A DNA stretch of 64,000 bases, taken from assembly GCA_007570785.1 (NCBI GenBank), contig ML662442.1, forward strand, positions 61,852,217 to 61,916,216, written 5' to 3'. A program made the translations under genes and the position numbers. How positions within the stretch are numbered: position 1 is the first letter of the stretch; every line of letters starts with the position of its first letter. The DNA comes from Antilocapra americana (Eukaryota > Chordata > Mammalia > Artiodactyla > Antilocapridae). This document shows, one piece after another, positions 21,815-34,685 of this stretch. Below the pieces are notes generated by a model that worked only from the letters and a program-made list of their open reading frames with translations, did not search any database and was not told the DNA's origin.

Positions 21815-22238
21815 TGAAATGCAGGAAATCCTAGTCTCTCAGACTTATATGATGTTACTTTGGAAAGAAAAGTCTTGGCAGATGTGACTAAATTAAGGAT
21901 AGTGAGAGAAGGAGATTGCTGTGGCTTGTCCGCTGGGCTCTAAATACTATCACAAGTGTTCTTATAAGACAGAGACAGAGGGAGACTCCACCTCGACTTG
22001 AGGTGGAAGAGAAGGCAAGGTGACTGTGGAGGCAAAGATTGGAGTGATGTGTACACAAGCCAAGAAAATGCTTGGAGCCACAGTAGGTGGAAAAAGCAAG
22101 GAAAGATACTCTCCTAGAAGTTTCCAAGGGAATAAAGTTCTGCTGACACTTTGAGTATGAACTTCTGGCTTTCAGAACTAGAAAAGAGTACATTCCTGTT
22201 GTTTTAGTCCACTAAATTTGTGGTAATTTCTTATTGCA
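21815..22238 (+). mobile_element. Mammal-wide LTR relic (MLT/MaLR-like)
   Basis: The order 'GGCAGATGTGACTAAATTAA', 'GTTCTTATAAGACAGAG', 'GGAGGCAAAGATTGGAGTGA', 'ACAAGCCAAGAAAATGCTTG', 'CTGTTGTTTTAGTCCACTA' and 'TTTGTGGTAATTTCTTATTG' is that of a common solo LTR. A related copy lies at 32641-33158. The subfamily is uncertain. No internal coding sequence is attached. Confidence 0.65.
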
Positions 22239-22241
22239 CAA

Positions 22242-22445
22242 GGGATTCCCTTGTGGCTCAGCTGGTAAAGAATCTGCCTGCATTGTGGGAGACCTGGGTT
22301 CAATCACTGGGTTGGGAAGATCCCCTGGAGAAGGGAAAGGCTACCCACTCCAATATTCTGGCCTAGAGAATTCCATAGGCTATACAGGCCATAGATCGCA
22401 AAGGGTCAGACATGACTGAGCAACTTTCGCTTCACTTCACTTCAT
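22242..22445 (+). mobile_element. Bov-tA SINE, sense
   Basis: The head is 'GATTCCCTTGTGGCTCAG' and the body ends 'GGGTCAGACATGACTGAGC'. Part of the usual GGACAGAGGAGCC block is missing (22370-22395). The tail is (CTTCA)n. It forms an inverted pair with the next element. Confidence 0.93.
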
Positions 22446-22477
22446 TTGCTGCAAGCCAACAAATGAATGGTGGTGTA

Positions 22478-22696
22478 GGTTTAGGCACTAAGTCGTGTCC
22501 GACTCTTGCAACCCCATGAACTGTAGCCCACCAGGCTCCTCTGTCCATGGGATTTTCCAGGGAAGAAAATACTGGAGTGGGTTGCCATTTCCATCTCCAG
22601 GAACTTAACTGGAGGGGTTGAGCTTAACTCAGGGGTTGAGCTCTGTCTTCCTCGTTGCAGGTGGATTCTTTAACACTGAGCCATCAGGGAAGCCCA
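22478..22696 (-). mobile_element. Bov-tA SINE, antisense, with a 15-bp internal duplication
   Basis: It reads as the complement of Bov-tA, from 'AGGCACTAAGTCGTGTCCG' to 'GAGCCATCAGGGAAGCCC'. Around 22612-22642 the word 'AGGGGTTGAGCT' occurs twice in the place of a single box B-region copy. Confidence 0.92.
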
Positions 22697-24099
22697 AGAA
22701 ATGAATACATTAACTAAAATAACTCGTACCTTGGAGAACATCCTCTTTGCAATTGGTTGGGGAGAAATGTGACTCTAAATGCGCTTTTAATATGGTGAAA
22801 GGTAAACTTTGAAAAGCAGATGGGCAGTGTGGGAGGTGTCTAGCAGTACAGTGGCCGCAGTCACATTTGTTGTTGTAAGAGAATTGGAGTGTGAAACAAG
22901 GGGAGAATAAGAGGGAAAAGGTCTCTTTTCTGAGCTCCCCAATCTCCCTTTTAGTTGAGGTATTAAATCTAACCACTTAGATGGGTTGAAGTTGTTTTAG
23001 TTCCAGTACTGGATGGTGACAGATACTCTGCGTTTTAAAAAAATCCAAGTCCTGGATAATCCTTCAAAAACTGCATGATGTAACTAGGATCTTTGCTATA
23101 GTTTATCAGTAAGAAAGCAATAGAAGGAAAATTGCCTGAGACATTTTTTTTTCTGGACCTGAAGAACATTTCCTTTTGAAAAAATGGCTTAAATTACTAG
23201 TTAAAAAAAAAAAAAGCAAAAACAACTGCTGCTTCGAAACTCAAATAGATCCAATCCAAAGCATTCTTTCCTCGGAATGACCTTGTGGATGCCAGACCTA
23301 GTAAATTTACATTTGACAGACAAAGGTTTTTCATGTCACACAAAGGCAACATTATAATCTAGCTGTCAAGCTTTAGCTCAATTGATGCACAGAGATGTGG
23401 GACAGATGAAGATAATTCAGGGAATCCAGCTGTAGCCCCAGTCTCAGGGAACTTTCCTTCAGTTAGTTGAAATCCCAAACGCTTATCACAAAGGCAAGAG
23501 AAATTTGATAACGACCTGGCAGTGGCAGCCAGACTTATTCTTGCTAGAACAAGAGAGTGATAGTCAGAGATTGACATACCCTTAAAGCGATCAAAAGGGA
23601 AATGCAAAGGTTTTCTTTTCAGAGTTCAAGTCACACTGAGTTTGGTCAGATAGTGTGAGAGGCCCAGTCAAGTCACTTGTTAGAGTATGTAAAATAAAGT
23701 TGGGAAAGAAAGGAAAAAATTGAAAAGAATGGGTATTTAGTTACTGGGAGGACCAGTGAAATCAGTCTCCCCTGAGTGTAAAAGGAGGAAGGGAGGAGGA
23801 TTGCTAGGTATTTAAAATGTATATACAGAGGATTATTTCTAGAAGACACTTAGTGGATATTTGCCAAAGGTAATAGAGTTAATTCTGTCAGTTATCACAA
23901 AATATTGGATTAAAAAATCTGTAGTAATGTTTGTTTACAAAAGTACTACATATTATTTAAAAAGGAAAGCAAACAAGAGCTGTAATAAAGGCAGACATTC
24001 CCATGGATGTCCTTTCCTTAGCCACAGTTAAAAGTCAACTTGTACAAAAATGTAGAATATAGATCTGATAAATTTGTTAAATGTCATTCAGTTCAGTTG
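22697..24099. other. Unassigned stretch
   Basis: About 1.4 kb without ruminant repeats. Minus-strand open frames at 22710-22976 and 23359-23607 have no recognised domain and are not called as genes. Confidence 0.45.
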
Positions 24100-24190
24100 C
24101 CTTACTTTACAGTGAAGGGAAATGAGGCACAAACAAAGCTATTGAGTTGATGTTTGCACAGCTATTAATAATTAGAAAAAGGTCTTGGTT
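24100..24190 (-). mobile_element. Possible MIR fragment, antisense
   Basis: 'TTTACAGTGAAGGGAAATGAG', split by a small insertion, and 'GCACAGCTATTAATA' match the order of the MIR core complement. Short and weak. Confidence 0.4.
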
Positions 24191-25097
24191 TGCTCTTACA
24201 TCACCTATAGATGATTTTATTCATTTGATTTTTCTGTTAAACTACTAGGGAAACATATCCTAGATCTTCTTAATTTGCTATTAGGTTGATTCAAACAAAG
24301 TAAGGAAGAAAATTTAAAAAAAAATAGCTGAAGACAGCTAAAGAGAGGAAATTATATGAAGAAGGTAGCATATGAATAAATTATCAGTCTCAATAAATTG
24401 AAGAGGGCTGCATTCTTGTTTTTAAACTTGAGGAAAAAACATGATAACAATATAGTATTTAAAATCTCTGGAACTTTGTTTAATACAGGAGTATATATTT
24501 TTAGCTCTTTCTCTAGGAAATCAAATTGCAGTTTCTGAATCATTTTAGCCAATTTCTACATCCTCCTAATCTATCCTAAGCACCCCCAAATCTGCTTATT
24601 TTATGGCAAATAATATAAAAGACTTTTTGAATTTTCTCTGAGATATCTGAAATTTCACTAAATGCTAAGGTTTTTTCCTCTAAAAGAATCATTATGAAAG
24701 CCTCTTTATTTCTGTATCTTATAAAAAACATATTTAAATATTTAACCTTCTTTAAGAAGTTTCTTTTCAGAAAATCCCAGTAAATTGACCAAAATAATTT
24801 AACGTATTCTTAACCAGTACTAACTACCATTTCTTACTTAAAGATCTCTATTTCCTCCCATGATTTTATGCTATTTTAGTATTTCAGATAGTGAATAGGA
24901 TGAACAGAGAAATGGTAAACATATGTTTTTTCCTCCCTTTTAGCACCTAGTACGGTTATCAAAGTGTCCTAAGATATATGTATGATATACATGTATGCAA
25001 GAATATGTATATTCTTGTATATCAGTATATATATGTTTATATATACTGTGTTTATATATGTATATTGCATTGATAAATATAGGATTCGCAATTTTTT
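24191..25097. repeat. AT-rich stretch ending in a TATATG-rich tract
   Basis: No gene. An imperfect (TATATG/TATATA) low-complexity tract runs from about 24974 to 25066 immediately before the MIR. Confidence 0.55.
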
Positions 25098-25355
25098 GAA
25101 TAGGAAAAGAGCTTAGATTTTGAGCCCCATAAATTTGTTTTCAAATTTTGGCTTTTTTAGTTGCTGGCTGTGTGATCATTTGGACAAGTTGCTTAACTTC
25201 TGAACCTTGCTTTCCTTATATATATAAAAGGAAGATACTACTGACTATCTTAAAGTGTTATCATCAAGATTAAGTAAGATAAAAAAAATAGAGGGCTTGG
25301 TACAATGCCTGGGATCTAGTAGGTATCAACAAATGGCAACTATTATCATTTTCTC
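25098..25355 (+). mobile_element. MIR SINE, sense, near full length
   Basis: 'TTAGTTGCTGGCTGTGTGA', 'GACAAGTTGCTTAACTTCTG', 'AGTGTTATCATCAAGATTAA', 'GGTACAATGCCTGGGATCTA' follow the MIR consensus in order. The tRNA-like 5' part is only faintly visible. Confidence 0.8.
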
Positions 25356-27484
25356 ATAAATAACATTACATTGTCAGAGGATTAACCAGTATTGCCTAAA
25401 AATAATCAGCTCTTGTCTTTTCTGTTCCAATTTCTCTCCTTTAGAAAATGCTGCTTCTGTGAAGATCATTTATATATTGTAGCTTTATTCAATCTTTCTT
25501 AAATTTACATTTTCTCCTTTGCTCCATCTCTGACAGCTGTAGCTGCTCTGCTGATATCACTTTCTGGCTCTTGTTCTGTTCAGGCATTGTTTCAGATTGG
25601 ATTGTAACATGTTCTAAAACCATTTCAGGTATCCTGCCCTCTGTGCAATTGCCTTAGAATCAACTTCTTGCACAATTGGTTGTCACTTGTTACATTTTTA
25701 TCAGTTTACCATTTTGGTAAGCATTTTGCTTAGTTGACTGTAGATTTGGTTGTCATGCTTCCAGAGTGCCTGAACTTCAGAACTTTTTACTGGACACTTT
25801 CTCTTGTCACTTGATGCTAAGAGGAACATGTCAACAGTGAAACTTATCTATGAGCTGAATATGATATTACTGATAGATTTAGGTGTCACATTATATAGTA
25901 GACAGGAGTGTTGCTTGATAGAATGTTGTTTGACTTTGTGCCAAAAGCGCATTGGGTTCACTGTAGCTGTCTAGCTCTTTGAATGTCAGTATGTCATTTG
26001 CTAGTATGCTAAAAATGTAGCAAGAGGCCAAGATTATTTTTAGTTGAAAAAGTTTTACTTAGCTCTTATAGGCTAAATAGGTATTTAATGAATAAAAAAA
26101 CTTCTTTAATTAAGCCTTGTTCTTAACACATGAAAAGGAATAAATATTCAGTGATTTGAATGAAGAGTTCTCTGTAACAATGAAATATTTAAATACTCTT
26201 TACCAGCAGCATTAATCGACCATTATGTTTCTTTTGACAACCACAAGCATTTTCTATTAAGTGAGAGTAATCTTTTTTAAGATAAACGTAACAATCACAG
26301 AGCTTTCAATTTGAACTTTTAATACTTAGAAGTGAGCCTTTGTTCAGATTAACTGCTGCATGCAAAAGAATCTGTAAATAAGCATTTGTTTTTTGTGATT
26401 AATTTTGAAACGAAACCCCCAATTTTAGTCACTGACATGAAATATTTCTTAGAGCAGGAAACTGGAATTTGTTTTCCTTGAGCACTTACTCATTCATCAT
26501 TTGATGGCCTCTGGTATTAAATGCCATATTTTCAATGATCTAAAATGTTTATAATTTACAAAATATTTCACTTCTATTGTTACAACATTAAATGTGATGT
26601 ATTATATTATATATATAGTAATATGAGCTCATCTCTAATAAATTTACTGAGATTAACTGAAATCTGGCTGAGAGATTTGCCTTGAAGGATTATCCTGCCT
26701 AGAGAGTAAGAATCAAAAAGATGGTTCATTCTTTTGACTAAAGCTTTGTGTTCACAGTTATGTAGTGAACTACTTTTCCTTCTTTTCCTATCAAAAAATG
26801 CATAACTGCAAAAAAAATTTACTATGAAAATTTCTTATAGTAAATGAAGATAACAATAGCCTTTCTAGTTCCCATATAAGTAGCCCTTGAGGTAGACTAC
26901 TGTGTAGCAAAATCCTCTGATCTATGATCTTCATGATCATAGATAATGACTGATCTATGACTTCATCAGAACTGATATCATAATTTTTAAAAAAATATTT
27001 CTCGATTACTTTTTGGCCATCTCAAACTTGTGGTATTTTCCTGGATTGGAAGGTTTCAAAAGCAGAAACCTCTCTGATTATTCAGTAGGAAGGGATTTGA
27101 CACAACAGTTAATGACAGAACCATAGTTATGGCTGGTGAGTGAGGGTAGTGAAGCCAAGTCTGTGGCCAGGAGACCTAGAGAGGATTTTCAAGAGTTCGT
27201 CTGACCACTGTGAATCTTAAGAACCTCTAAGCAGTGACTACTAGTGTTCCTGTTGCTTGACACCCCAAGTGGATGATTTTGAAGCCCTCATCATAGACTC
27301 TCATGCCTACCTATGCATATTTCTATAAGGGTTGCCAGGAAATAATGCTTTTTTTCTTTACTCTCTTCTGCATGTGATGCTGTTTGCCCTTTGCAGACTA
27401 ACTTGGAACCATCTAGTTAAAGGAGGTCTGGGAAATGGAGTTTCAAGTTCTTCTCCTTTAAGCAGTTAAAAGTTAAAATAATGT
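25356..27484. other. Unassigned repeat-poor stretch
   Basis: About 2.1 kb with no ruminant SINE, BovB or L1 and no convincing open frame. AT-rich with a small (TA)n run at about 26600-26620. It could be ordinary unique DNA or hold conserved noncoding sequence; the window cannot tell. Confidence 0.45.
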
Positions 27485-27835
27485 CTTAGTTGGGACTGCA
27501 ATTGCAAAAATACCTTAGACTTGGTGACTTAAAATATTTATTTCTCACAGTTTTGGAGGCTGGGACGTCCAGGGTTAAGGTGCTGGCAGATCCAGTGTCG
27601 GGTGAAGGAGCTCTTCCTGGTTTTTAGATGGTCATCTGCATACTCTGTTCCCACATGGAAATGAAAGAGATCTCATGTCTCTTAGTCTTTTTTATAAGGA
27701 CTTTAGTCCCATGAAGGCAGGGCCCTCATGACCTAGTCTGACCCTGATTATTTCCCAAAGGACCCATCTCCAAACACCATCACATCGTTGATTAGGGCTT
27801 CAACACACAAATTTTAGGTACACATACTCAGTCCA
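27485..27835 (-). mobile_element. Mammal-wide LTR relic (MLT/MST-like), antisense
   Basis: The plus strand reads 'TTATTTCTCACAGTTTTGGA', 'GGCTGGGACGTCCAGGG', 'AAGGTGCTGGCAGATCCAG', 'GCCCTCATGACCTAG' and 'CACATCGTTGATTAGGGCTT'. This is the complement of the LTR type seen in sense at 61140-61530. A solo LTR cannot be told apart here from one with decayed internal sequence to its right. Confidence 0.7.
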
Positions 27836-29599
27836 GAGCAAGTGGGAATAGGAGTGGTGCCAAGTTGAACACAGCCTGGCATAGTTTACACTTTGTCAAC
27901 TCAAAGTCTACATATGCCTTTCTACTCATATTTTAATTTCAAAAACAACAACCATTCAACTTCATGCTTCTACATAATAATATAACTCTGCTTTATATAG
28001 TCACATATATATCTGGCCTCAGATAGCTCACCCTTTCCCCAAAAATGTAATTCCTTTTGGGGGACATAATTCTGTGAATCACTATCTATCTGTAGGTGAT
28101 ATACATTCCTTTTCTAACTGAATTTATTTCTCTTTTGATAGCTTATAACTTATAGACTAAACTGTAAAGTTAATCTCTACTAATACACTTTATATTAAAT
28201 AGAAGAAAAGGAAGGTTGGTAAACAAACTGACTGATATAAGCAAATATGTATGCCATAAATCAGAAAAGGAAATGGGCTTAGCTTCTACCTGCCTCATTT
28301 TAACAAGTAAGTAAGAGGGTATAGTCAGTGTTTATAATTTCCTTCACTTACTATCCATTCCATTTGCCCTCAGTTAGCACCTTAGCTGGTTATGGTTCTT
28401 TACCTGATGAGGGATGATGTAAAGTTTCATTTTTATGTGTACATATGTGTACTAACTAAGATACAATCCGGAAAATCCCCTGAATCTTCTCTGCCTTAAT
28501 TATGTAGCAGTAACTATCAGGATCCGTTACTCCAGTTAGTGTAGTAAACCCTTCTTTGCCTGTTGGCTTTGTGACATGAAGAGTTCAAGGTTTAAACTTT
28601 AAGCTCAGTGGAATCATGGTTAGATCTACTAGGGCAGGCATTTATTCTCAGGAATTAGTCCTCTAAACCTGTAAATCTAAAAGATGGGACATGGGAAAAC
28701 AAGCTTTCATGACTGGGTCCCTAAGAATAACAGTGAGAGGAAACACTCCCGTTCCCAATTCTTAGTTTTTTGATCAGTGTCTTCTGGTTCTAGCACAGTG
28801 TTGTTTGCTGATTAAAAACATACACGAAATATTGTAGGATAGCATCTAGCTGAACAGGGTATTATTCCTTGTCCTTAATAGGGTATTACACTTGTATCAG
28901 GCAAATGTGATGTGGCATATCATAAAACCAATAAATTCCATGGATGTGAAGCTTTTCTTCATTTTTTGCTGGTAAACATTTTCTTTGACCAAATGCAGTT
29001 TTGTGGCTATCATGGTTGAAAGTCAGGAATTTCATTAACCTGTGAGTCCTGGTGCTTACAAAATAGTGCAGACAGGGAAGGTACAGCCATATCTGTTGTG
29101 TTTATTCTCATGACATGTTGCTTCCTCCTCTTTGATGGGGTGGTCATCCTGGCTAGCTAATCTCCTTGGGTACAGTGCCACAAAAGAGGATTAATGTCAG
29201 ATTCAGCTGATGGCATGTTAGGTATTTAGCAATAATAACAGTCAGAATTCTTCTTGTTGAAGGGAAGACTATGCTTTTTAACCCATGCATAGCCTCTATC
29301 ACTAATGCCTTGACTACTTTGTTCATGAGCCCATGGGTCCAGCTGGAGTGGCTGGGGAGAGAGGGAGGCTCATATCCACAGAAGGTGTTCTTTTCTCCAC
29401 TTTATTATTGGGGACATTCTTTGCAGTTGATGTCTCTTTGTGAGCATTTATCTGGGCACAAATAACTTAAAACTCTAACTTATTCCCTTACCAGTTCTTA
29501 TTCAGATCTTATTATAAATGCTTTATTTTTTTTTTCAAAATCGCTAGCAACAGCGATTCATTTTTCATGGTGTAAGCCTACCATTTCTTTTAAGAAAAA
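27836..29599. other. Unassigned stretch right of the LTR
   Basis: About 1.8 kb with no open frame supporting a gene. It lies where the internal part of the antisense LTR element would be, but no retroviral motif can be made out. Confidence 0.4.
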
Positions 29600-30150
29600 G
29601 TAAACAATTGAATACATTAACTTACTTACACAAATATATTCATTTCTGGATAGTTTGATGTAAAATTTGATGAATTTTGGCAACTGTGTTCACTGTAACC
29701 TCTATAAAACCACAAATATAGGGCATTTCTTTCACCCCAAAAGTATTCTTGTGACTCTTTGAAGTCAAAACTTCCACTTACCTCCCTTCCAAACAAACAC
29801 TGTAATTTGCCTGATTAGTTTGGGCTCTTTTATAATTTCATATAGGTAGAGTCAAGCAGTGTATATAGTCTTTCATGTCTGACTTCATTTAACTGTCTAA
29901 TATATTTTTTCTTTTTTTAATTGAAATACAGTTGACATGAAATAGTATATTAGTTTCAGGTATAAAACACAATGATCTGACATTTATATATATCCTTCTG
30001 TAATTTTTCTGAGATATGTTAACGTTGCTGCATGTTTCAATGGTTCATTCTGTTTCATAGTATTCATTGTGTGAATGTACCAGAATTTGTTTATCCATAA
30101 CCAATCTGTTTACCCATCACCTGCATCAAAATGGATATTCATGGGATTTT
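29600..30150 (-). mobile_element. Old L1M 3' fragment, antisense, split by a younger L1 end
   Basis: 'ATAGGGCATTTCTTTCACCC' and 'GTATATAGTCTTTCATGTCTG' belong to one old L1, which resumes at about 30015 with 'TTGCTGCATGTTTCAATGG' and 'GAATTTGTTTATCCATAACC'. In between, about 29898-30005 begins with a T-rich run and 'AATTGAAATACAGTTGACAT', the 3' tip of a different, younger antisense L1. Confidence 0.68.
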
Positions 30151-32036
30151 TAGATTTGGCCAAAAGTTAAAAGAGAAAATTAGGGGAGCCACTTGAATAG
30201 ATAAGATGTAATCAGGATGCTGTAGAATGGGTATCTTGGTTCACTGTATCTCTGTAACTTTCAGAGAGAGATGAACAGGTGAAGTTAGTACTCAGCAGGA
30301 AGCAATGGGGAGGAGAAAGGTTCCAGGTTTTTGATGTCTTCCACTTTTCTAATCCAGTGTTTCTCTAAAATCAGCCTACATTCCTATCCTTAGGCACTAA
30401 TGAAATATACCTATATCCTTATAATAAATTCCTTCTTTTTCTTGTGTAATCAGACTAAATTTAGTTTATAATGCTTATAAGGCTACAGTTCCAATTTATA
30501 AAATATTCAACTTTTTTTTTCATACTGTTTTGGTATAAACTATCAGATATGTTATCCAACATCTACCCTAAACTGAATAAACTGTATATCATCTCCTGGG
30601 CAGCAGACAAAGGTAGCTTGCAGAAGAAAGATGCTAAGGTCAAGTCAGAGGCTGGTAATACAGATTTATATCAAATTCTGTTTCTAAGATTAGACTTCAT
30701 CTGGGTTTAAAAAAATTCTTTGTGGGAAGTTTAAGTATCAGTATCCAGATACTGATGGAGATGGGAAACATGCAGGATAGTAGGTGATAGGAGAAGGCCA
30801 GCAGAAACATTAGGCAGTGAGGTAATCCATGCAGAATTAATCCAAGATGAATCTCAAGGAAAAGGAGTTCTTCATTAATTTTTTCGCGGGACAGCTATAG
30901 CAGCAGAAGGCACTGGACATCTAGCAGAATCCAAGGCAGACACCACCCTTTCCATATGGAACTTATATTCTTTGGGTAGGGAAGAAAAAAAAAACATTAA
31001 ACAATCACACATTTACTTCATTGTTACTATGAGTGCTGGAGAACCATTAATAGAAGGGACTTGACCAAGTCTGGATATATGAACTGATTCATTAAAGAGC
31101 TGAAATAAACTGTTTCTGCATATGTTTTCTAAGCCAGATGTTAAACTGGCAGACTTGTTCCAATAGGCCCATGGAATGAAGAAAAATCAGTTTATAATTA
31201 CTTGTAATAAAAAAGTGGATAAATGTAAAAGTGCATGGGTTTAAATTTCCGAGTTCTTTCTTTTTATGCCTTTGACATTAATTTTCTTCCTGAAATAAGT
31301 GTTAGTCTTGCGACTTAAAATGCAGAGAATAATACACATTGTCTAGCTTTGTCAGCGGGATGCAGTGAATGCAAAGAATTATCCTAGCTAAGAAATCTAC
31401 TACTGTAAGTGGAAAGGCTTTAACTATCAAATCAACTTTACATTGGTTATGTATATTTCTTTATTCTGTGTCAGTAAAACTTATGTTTTTTCTTCTGCCC
31501 AACTCATATTGCTCAGACTTCTCTCCAAACCTTCAGTCACTGGGAGGAGAAAGAAGGTAGGGAAATTTACCAGATTTTAGCATGAATTTTGTGCCAGATT
31601 GTGTAGGAGGTACTTGGCCATTTCTGGCTGTTTCCCTTGTCCTTGAAAACCTATTCTTTTGCTGATCAGTCTAATCATATCTAATTTTCTAATAGAACAG
31701 ACATTTTTCACCAAGCCTATGGATACATTTGGTGTTTGTATATAGGCTTCAGAGGGTCAATGAAAGCTAAGAATTGTATTTCAGAGTCAGGGTTGGCAAG
31801 AGAAGTGAGTCCATAATATTAAACAGCTTTAATAGAAAACAGTGAGTCAAAATTCTTAGGTAGCTGATCAAAAATCCTGCTTTGTCCCTGACACCTAGTC
31901 CACATGGATCACACTCTGGAAGTAGTTTTGAAAGAGTTAACATATTTAAATATAAACTGATTCACAAGCTACTTACTGGTTTGAGAAATGATGGCTTATC
32001 TTATAGATCAGATAGATAATTCCAGGATGCATTATT
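30151..32036. other. Unassigned stretch with a possible L2 scrap
   Basis: About 1.9 kb. Around 30940-31060, 'GGAACTTATATTCTTTGGGT' and the following A-rich segment resemble the antisense L2 end but are too short to call. No gene supported. Confidence 0.4.
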
Positions 32037-32242
32037 CTTTTTTTTGGCTGGATCTTCATCCAGCATGCAGATTCTTCATGGTGGTGCTCAGGCTTCTCTA
32101 GTTGTAGCATGTGGGCTTCTTTTGTTTTGGAAGGAGGCCCCATTAATTGCCCTGTGTCATGTGTGGTCTTAGTTCCCTGACCAGGATCAAACCTGCGTCC
32201 CCTGCATTGCAAGCATATTTACTGGACCACCAGAGAAGTCCT
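32037..32242 (-). mobile_element. CHR/BTALU-type tRNA SINE, antisense
   Basis: T-run, then 'TTTTGGCTGGATCTTC', 'GGCTTCTCTAGTTGTAGCAT', 'CCTGACCAGGATCAAACC' and 'CTGGACCACCAGAGAAGTCC', the complement of the tRNA-like head. The open frame at 31973-32212 lies mostly inside it. Confidence 0.9.
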
Positions 32243-32640
32243 GGCACAGTTCTTTTATGCCTCTTGCTCCTTTTCATTTCAAGCTCAAGGGCTTTATCTT
32301 AAAGGTTAATTAAAAAATTTGTTGATGAATAACATATATTGTTGCTTCTTAAAAGTATAAAAAATTAAATTTTCTAGTGAGAATTAATTTATCAGCACAT
32401 ACTTCTACATTTCTATAGTTTAAAAGTGAATATGATTATTGCTCACAGAAACTTTTAAATTTATAAAAATAATCATAAAATATGTTTAGCTTAATGAACA
32501 ATACATTTACAGTGTGTTGATTTTGTTGTTATCTAATATCACTGTGTTATTTTGAAAAAGTATCTTGTAAATATCAGTATTTTATGCCTAAATTTAGAAA
32601 ATGTTATGGCTAAAAAATAACATTTAAATACCACTCAATA
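32243..32640. other. Unassigned, very AT-rich stretch
   Basis: Nothing recognised. Confidence 0.5.
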
Positions 32641-33158
32641 TGCGGTAAGCAGAAAAATTACCTCCCCCCACATGACAGTCACCTGCTAATCCTCAAATCT
32701 ATGAATAAATTGTTGGCATAATTATTTCATGGCAAGGGAGAAAGATGTTGCAAATCAAACCAAGACTGCAAATCAGCTGAATTTAGAATAAGGAAATTAT
32801 CCTGTATTTTCAGGATAGGTACAAAGTAACCATGAAGACCCTTAAATATGGAAGAGGAAAGCAGAAGGATTAGAGTCAGAGTGATTTGATGTGAGAAACT
32901 CGCCAGACTATTCCTGGCTCTGAAAGTGAAAGAGGGCCATGGGCCAAGGAATGCAGGCAGCCTCCAGAAGCTGGCAAAGCTAGAAAACAGATTCTCCCCT
33001 AGAGCCTCAGATGTAATGCAGCCTTGCTGACACCTAGATTTCAGGCTACTGAGATCTATTTCAAACTCTTGACCTCCAGAACTCTAAGATAATAAATCAG
33101 CATGACTTAAGTCACTAAATTTGTGGTAATTTGTTACAGTGATTGATAACAGTAAGCT
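32641..33158 (+). mobile_element. Mammal-wide LTR relic (MLT/MaLR-like)
   Basis: 'GGAAGAGGAAAGCAGAAGGA', 'GGCAGCCTCCAGAAGCTGG', 'CAGATTCTCCCCTAGAGCC', 'CTTGCTGACACCTAGATTTC', 'CTTGACCTCCAGAACTCTAA' with an AATAAATC polyadenylation-type signal, and 'AATTTGTGGTAATTTGTTAC' at the end. It is of the same general type as 21815-22238 and longer at the 5' side. Confidence 0.72.
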
Positions 33159-33174
33159 TAATATACACTATCAG

Positions 33175-33385
33175 GTAGAAATAATAACATTGGATTACAT
33201 TATTTTTCACATACTGTGCACAAACTAGTTGATTAAATACTCTATATTCTTTTTTTTTTTAGTTCTCACACAATCTTATGAATTAGACTTTTATAGCAGA
33301 AAGCTAAGGGCAGTTTTGAATCAAGCTCTGTCTTACTCCAGAGCCTATAGTCATAACCTCTGTTATAGTCTCCTCTTTTATAAAT
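33175..33385 (-). mobile_element. MIR SINE, antisense
   Basis: 'CACATACTGTGCACAAACTA', 'AGTTCTCACACAATCTTATG', 'AGCTAAGGGCAGTTTTGAAT' and 'CTTACTCCAGAGCCTATAGT' follow the complement of MIR in order. A T-run interrupts it at about 33250. Confidence 0.7.
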
Positions 33386-34685
33386 CATTGAATGAATAAT
33401 TGAGATATGCAACACTAAGCTAGGTACACAGGGAACATAAATGTAGTGCTCAGGAAATGCTTATGAATAATTCATATTAAAATTATAAATTGCATTTTCT
33501 ATTAGAACCCAATTCTTAATTTTCTAAAGAGCAGCATTTTGGTCAATAGAAATATTCAGGAGGCTGGAGTTATTCTACCTCCCTAAATAGAGGTATCAGT
33601 GGCTGGAGCAACTTAGAACTTGGCTTTTTATATTATAGCTGTTTATTACATCTATCTTTTGAGAGCTACTCAAGCCTTTGAGAGTTCATTTCTTAGAATT
33701 ATGAGAATGAGAAGATATATGAACCTCCTAGCATACCCTGGTGAATCATCTTAATCTGGTGTTTCCGTCAAGGTGTTCCAAACAGACATTTTTTATAGGA
33801 TGAAAAAGTGAAAGCATACTGAACCTAAGGCCATGTTATAGATTCCCTAAAGAAAGGTAAGCATCATATAGAAACAAGTGATCCATTTTTTCTTCAACTT
33901 TCCAACTTGCTTTTATCTGTTTGCTTGAAATATTTTCTTTCTTGGTCTGTAAGTACATTAAGTATAGTGCGTGATTTTCCCTATTTGCTTTCGATTGATT
34001 TTTGGTTATGTGTATACAGTACTACACCATCATAAACTGCAGATAGCAGACTTAAAGAAGTTCTGAACTGTGTTTTATCTTGGCTACAGAGCACTACAAC
34101 ATGAATATTATCTGTGGCCTCTTAAAAATTGTGACAAACAGAGTTGAGTCTAATCAAGTGGTAATGTATATAAATTATAGTGGGTAGAAATCTGGCTTCT
34201 GGGGATGAAGGATGTTCAAGTAGAAAGAACAGATTAGAGTGGATAAAGATAAGTTTTTGAAAATACAGCATTAACGAAAGTGAAGCAAAGTATAAGTCAT
34301 TATGAAAAAAAAGGAAGGAATGTTAAGGAAGAAATATAGCAACTGAGATGATGCCTAAAAGGAGATGCAGTTTTTGAGACAAGTGAAATTTTAACAGATA
34401 TTTTAACAATATTATTAGAATAACCTCTCACACTTTAAAAGCATTCAAACTTTTTACTGTTTTGCTCTAGAATCTCAAACACAGTAGCAATACTTTGAAA
34501 TCATAGAGGCTTGGATATATATTGGACAAAATAGTTTCTTTATTAATCTCCGCTATGTCATTTGTAAAATGGAGATAATAAATATTAATGCACACAGTCA
34601 TTGGATAGCTTTTCCACTAGTAAAGAAACTAGTAAAGTACTTGTGTAGCTTTTATATTTTTTGCATAATATAAATAACCCAATTT
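33386..34685. other. Unassigned stretch with possible MIR scrap
   Basis: About 1.3 kb. 'GTCATTTGTAAAATGGAGAT' at about 34558 is a MIR-like core word in sense orientation; the surrounding match is weak. No gene seen. Confidence 0.42.
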
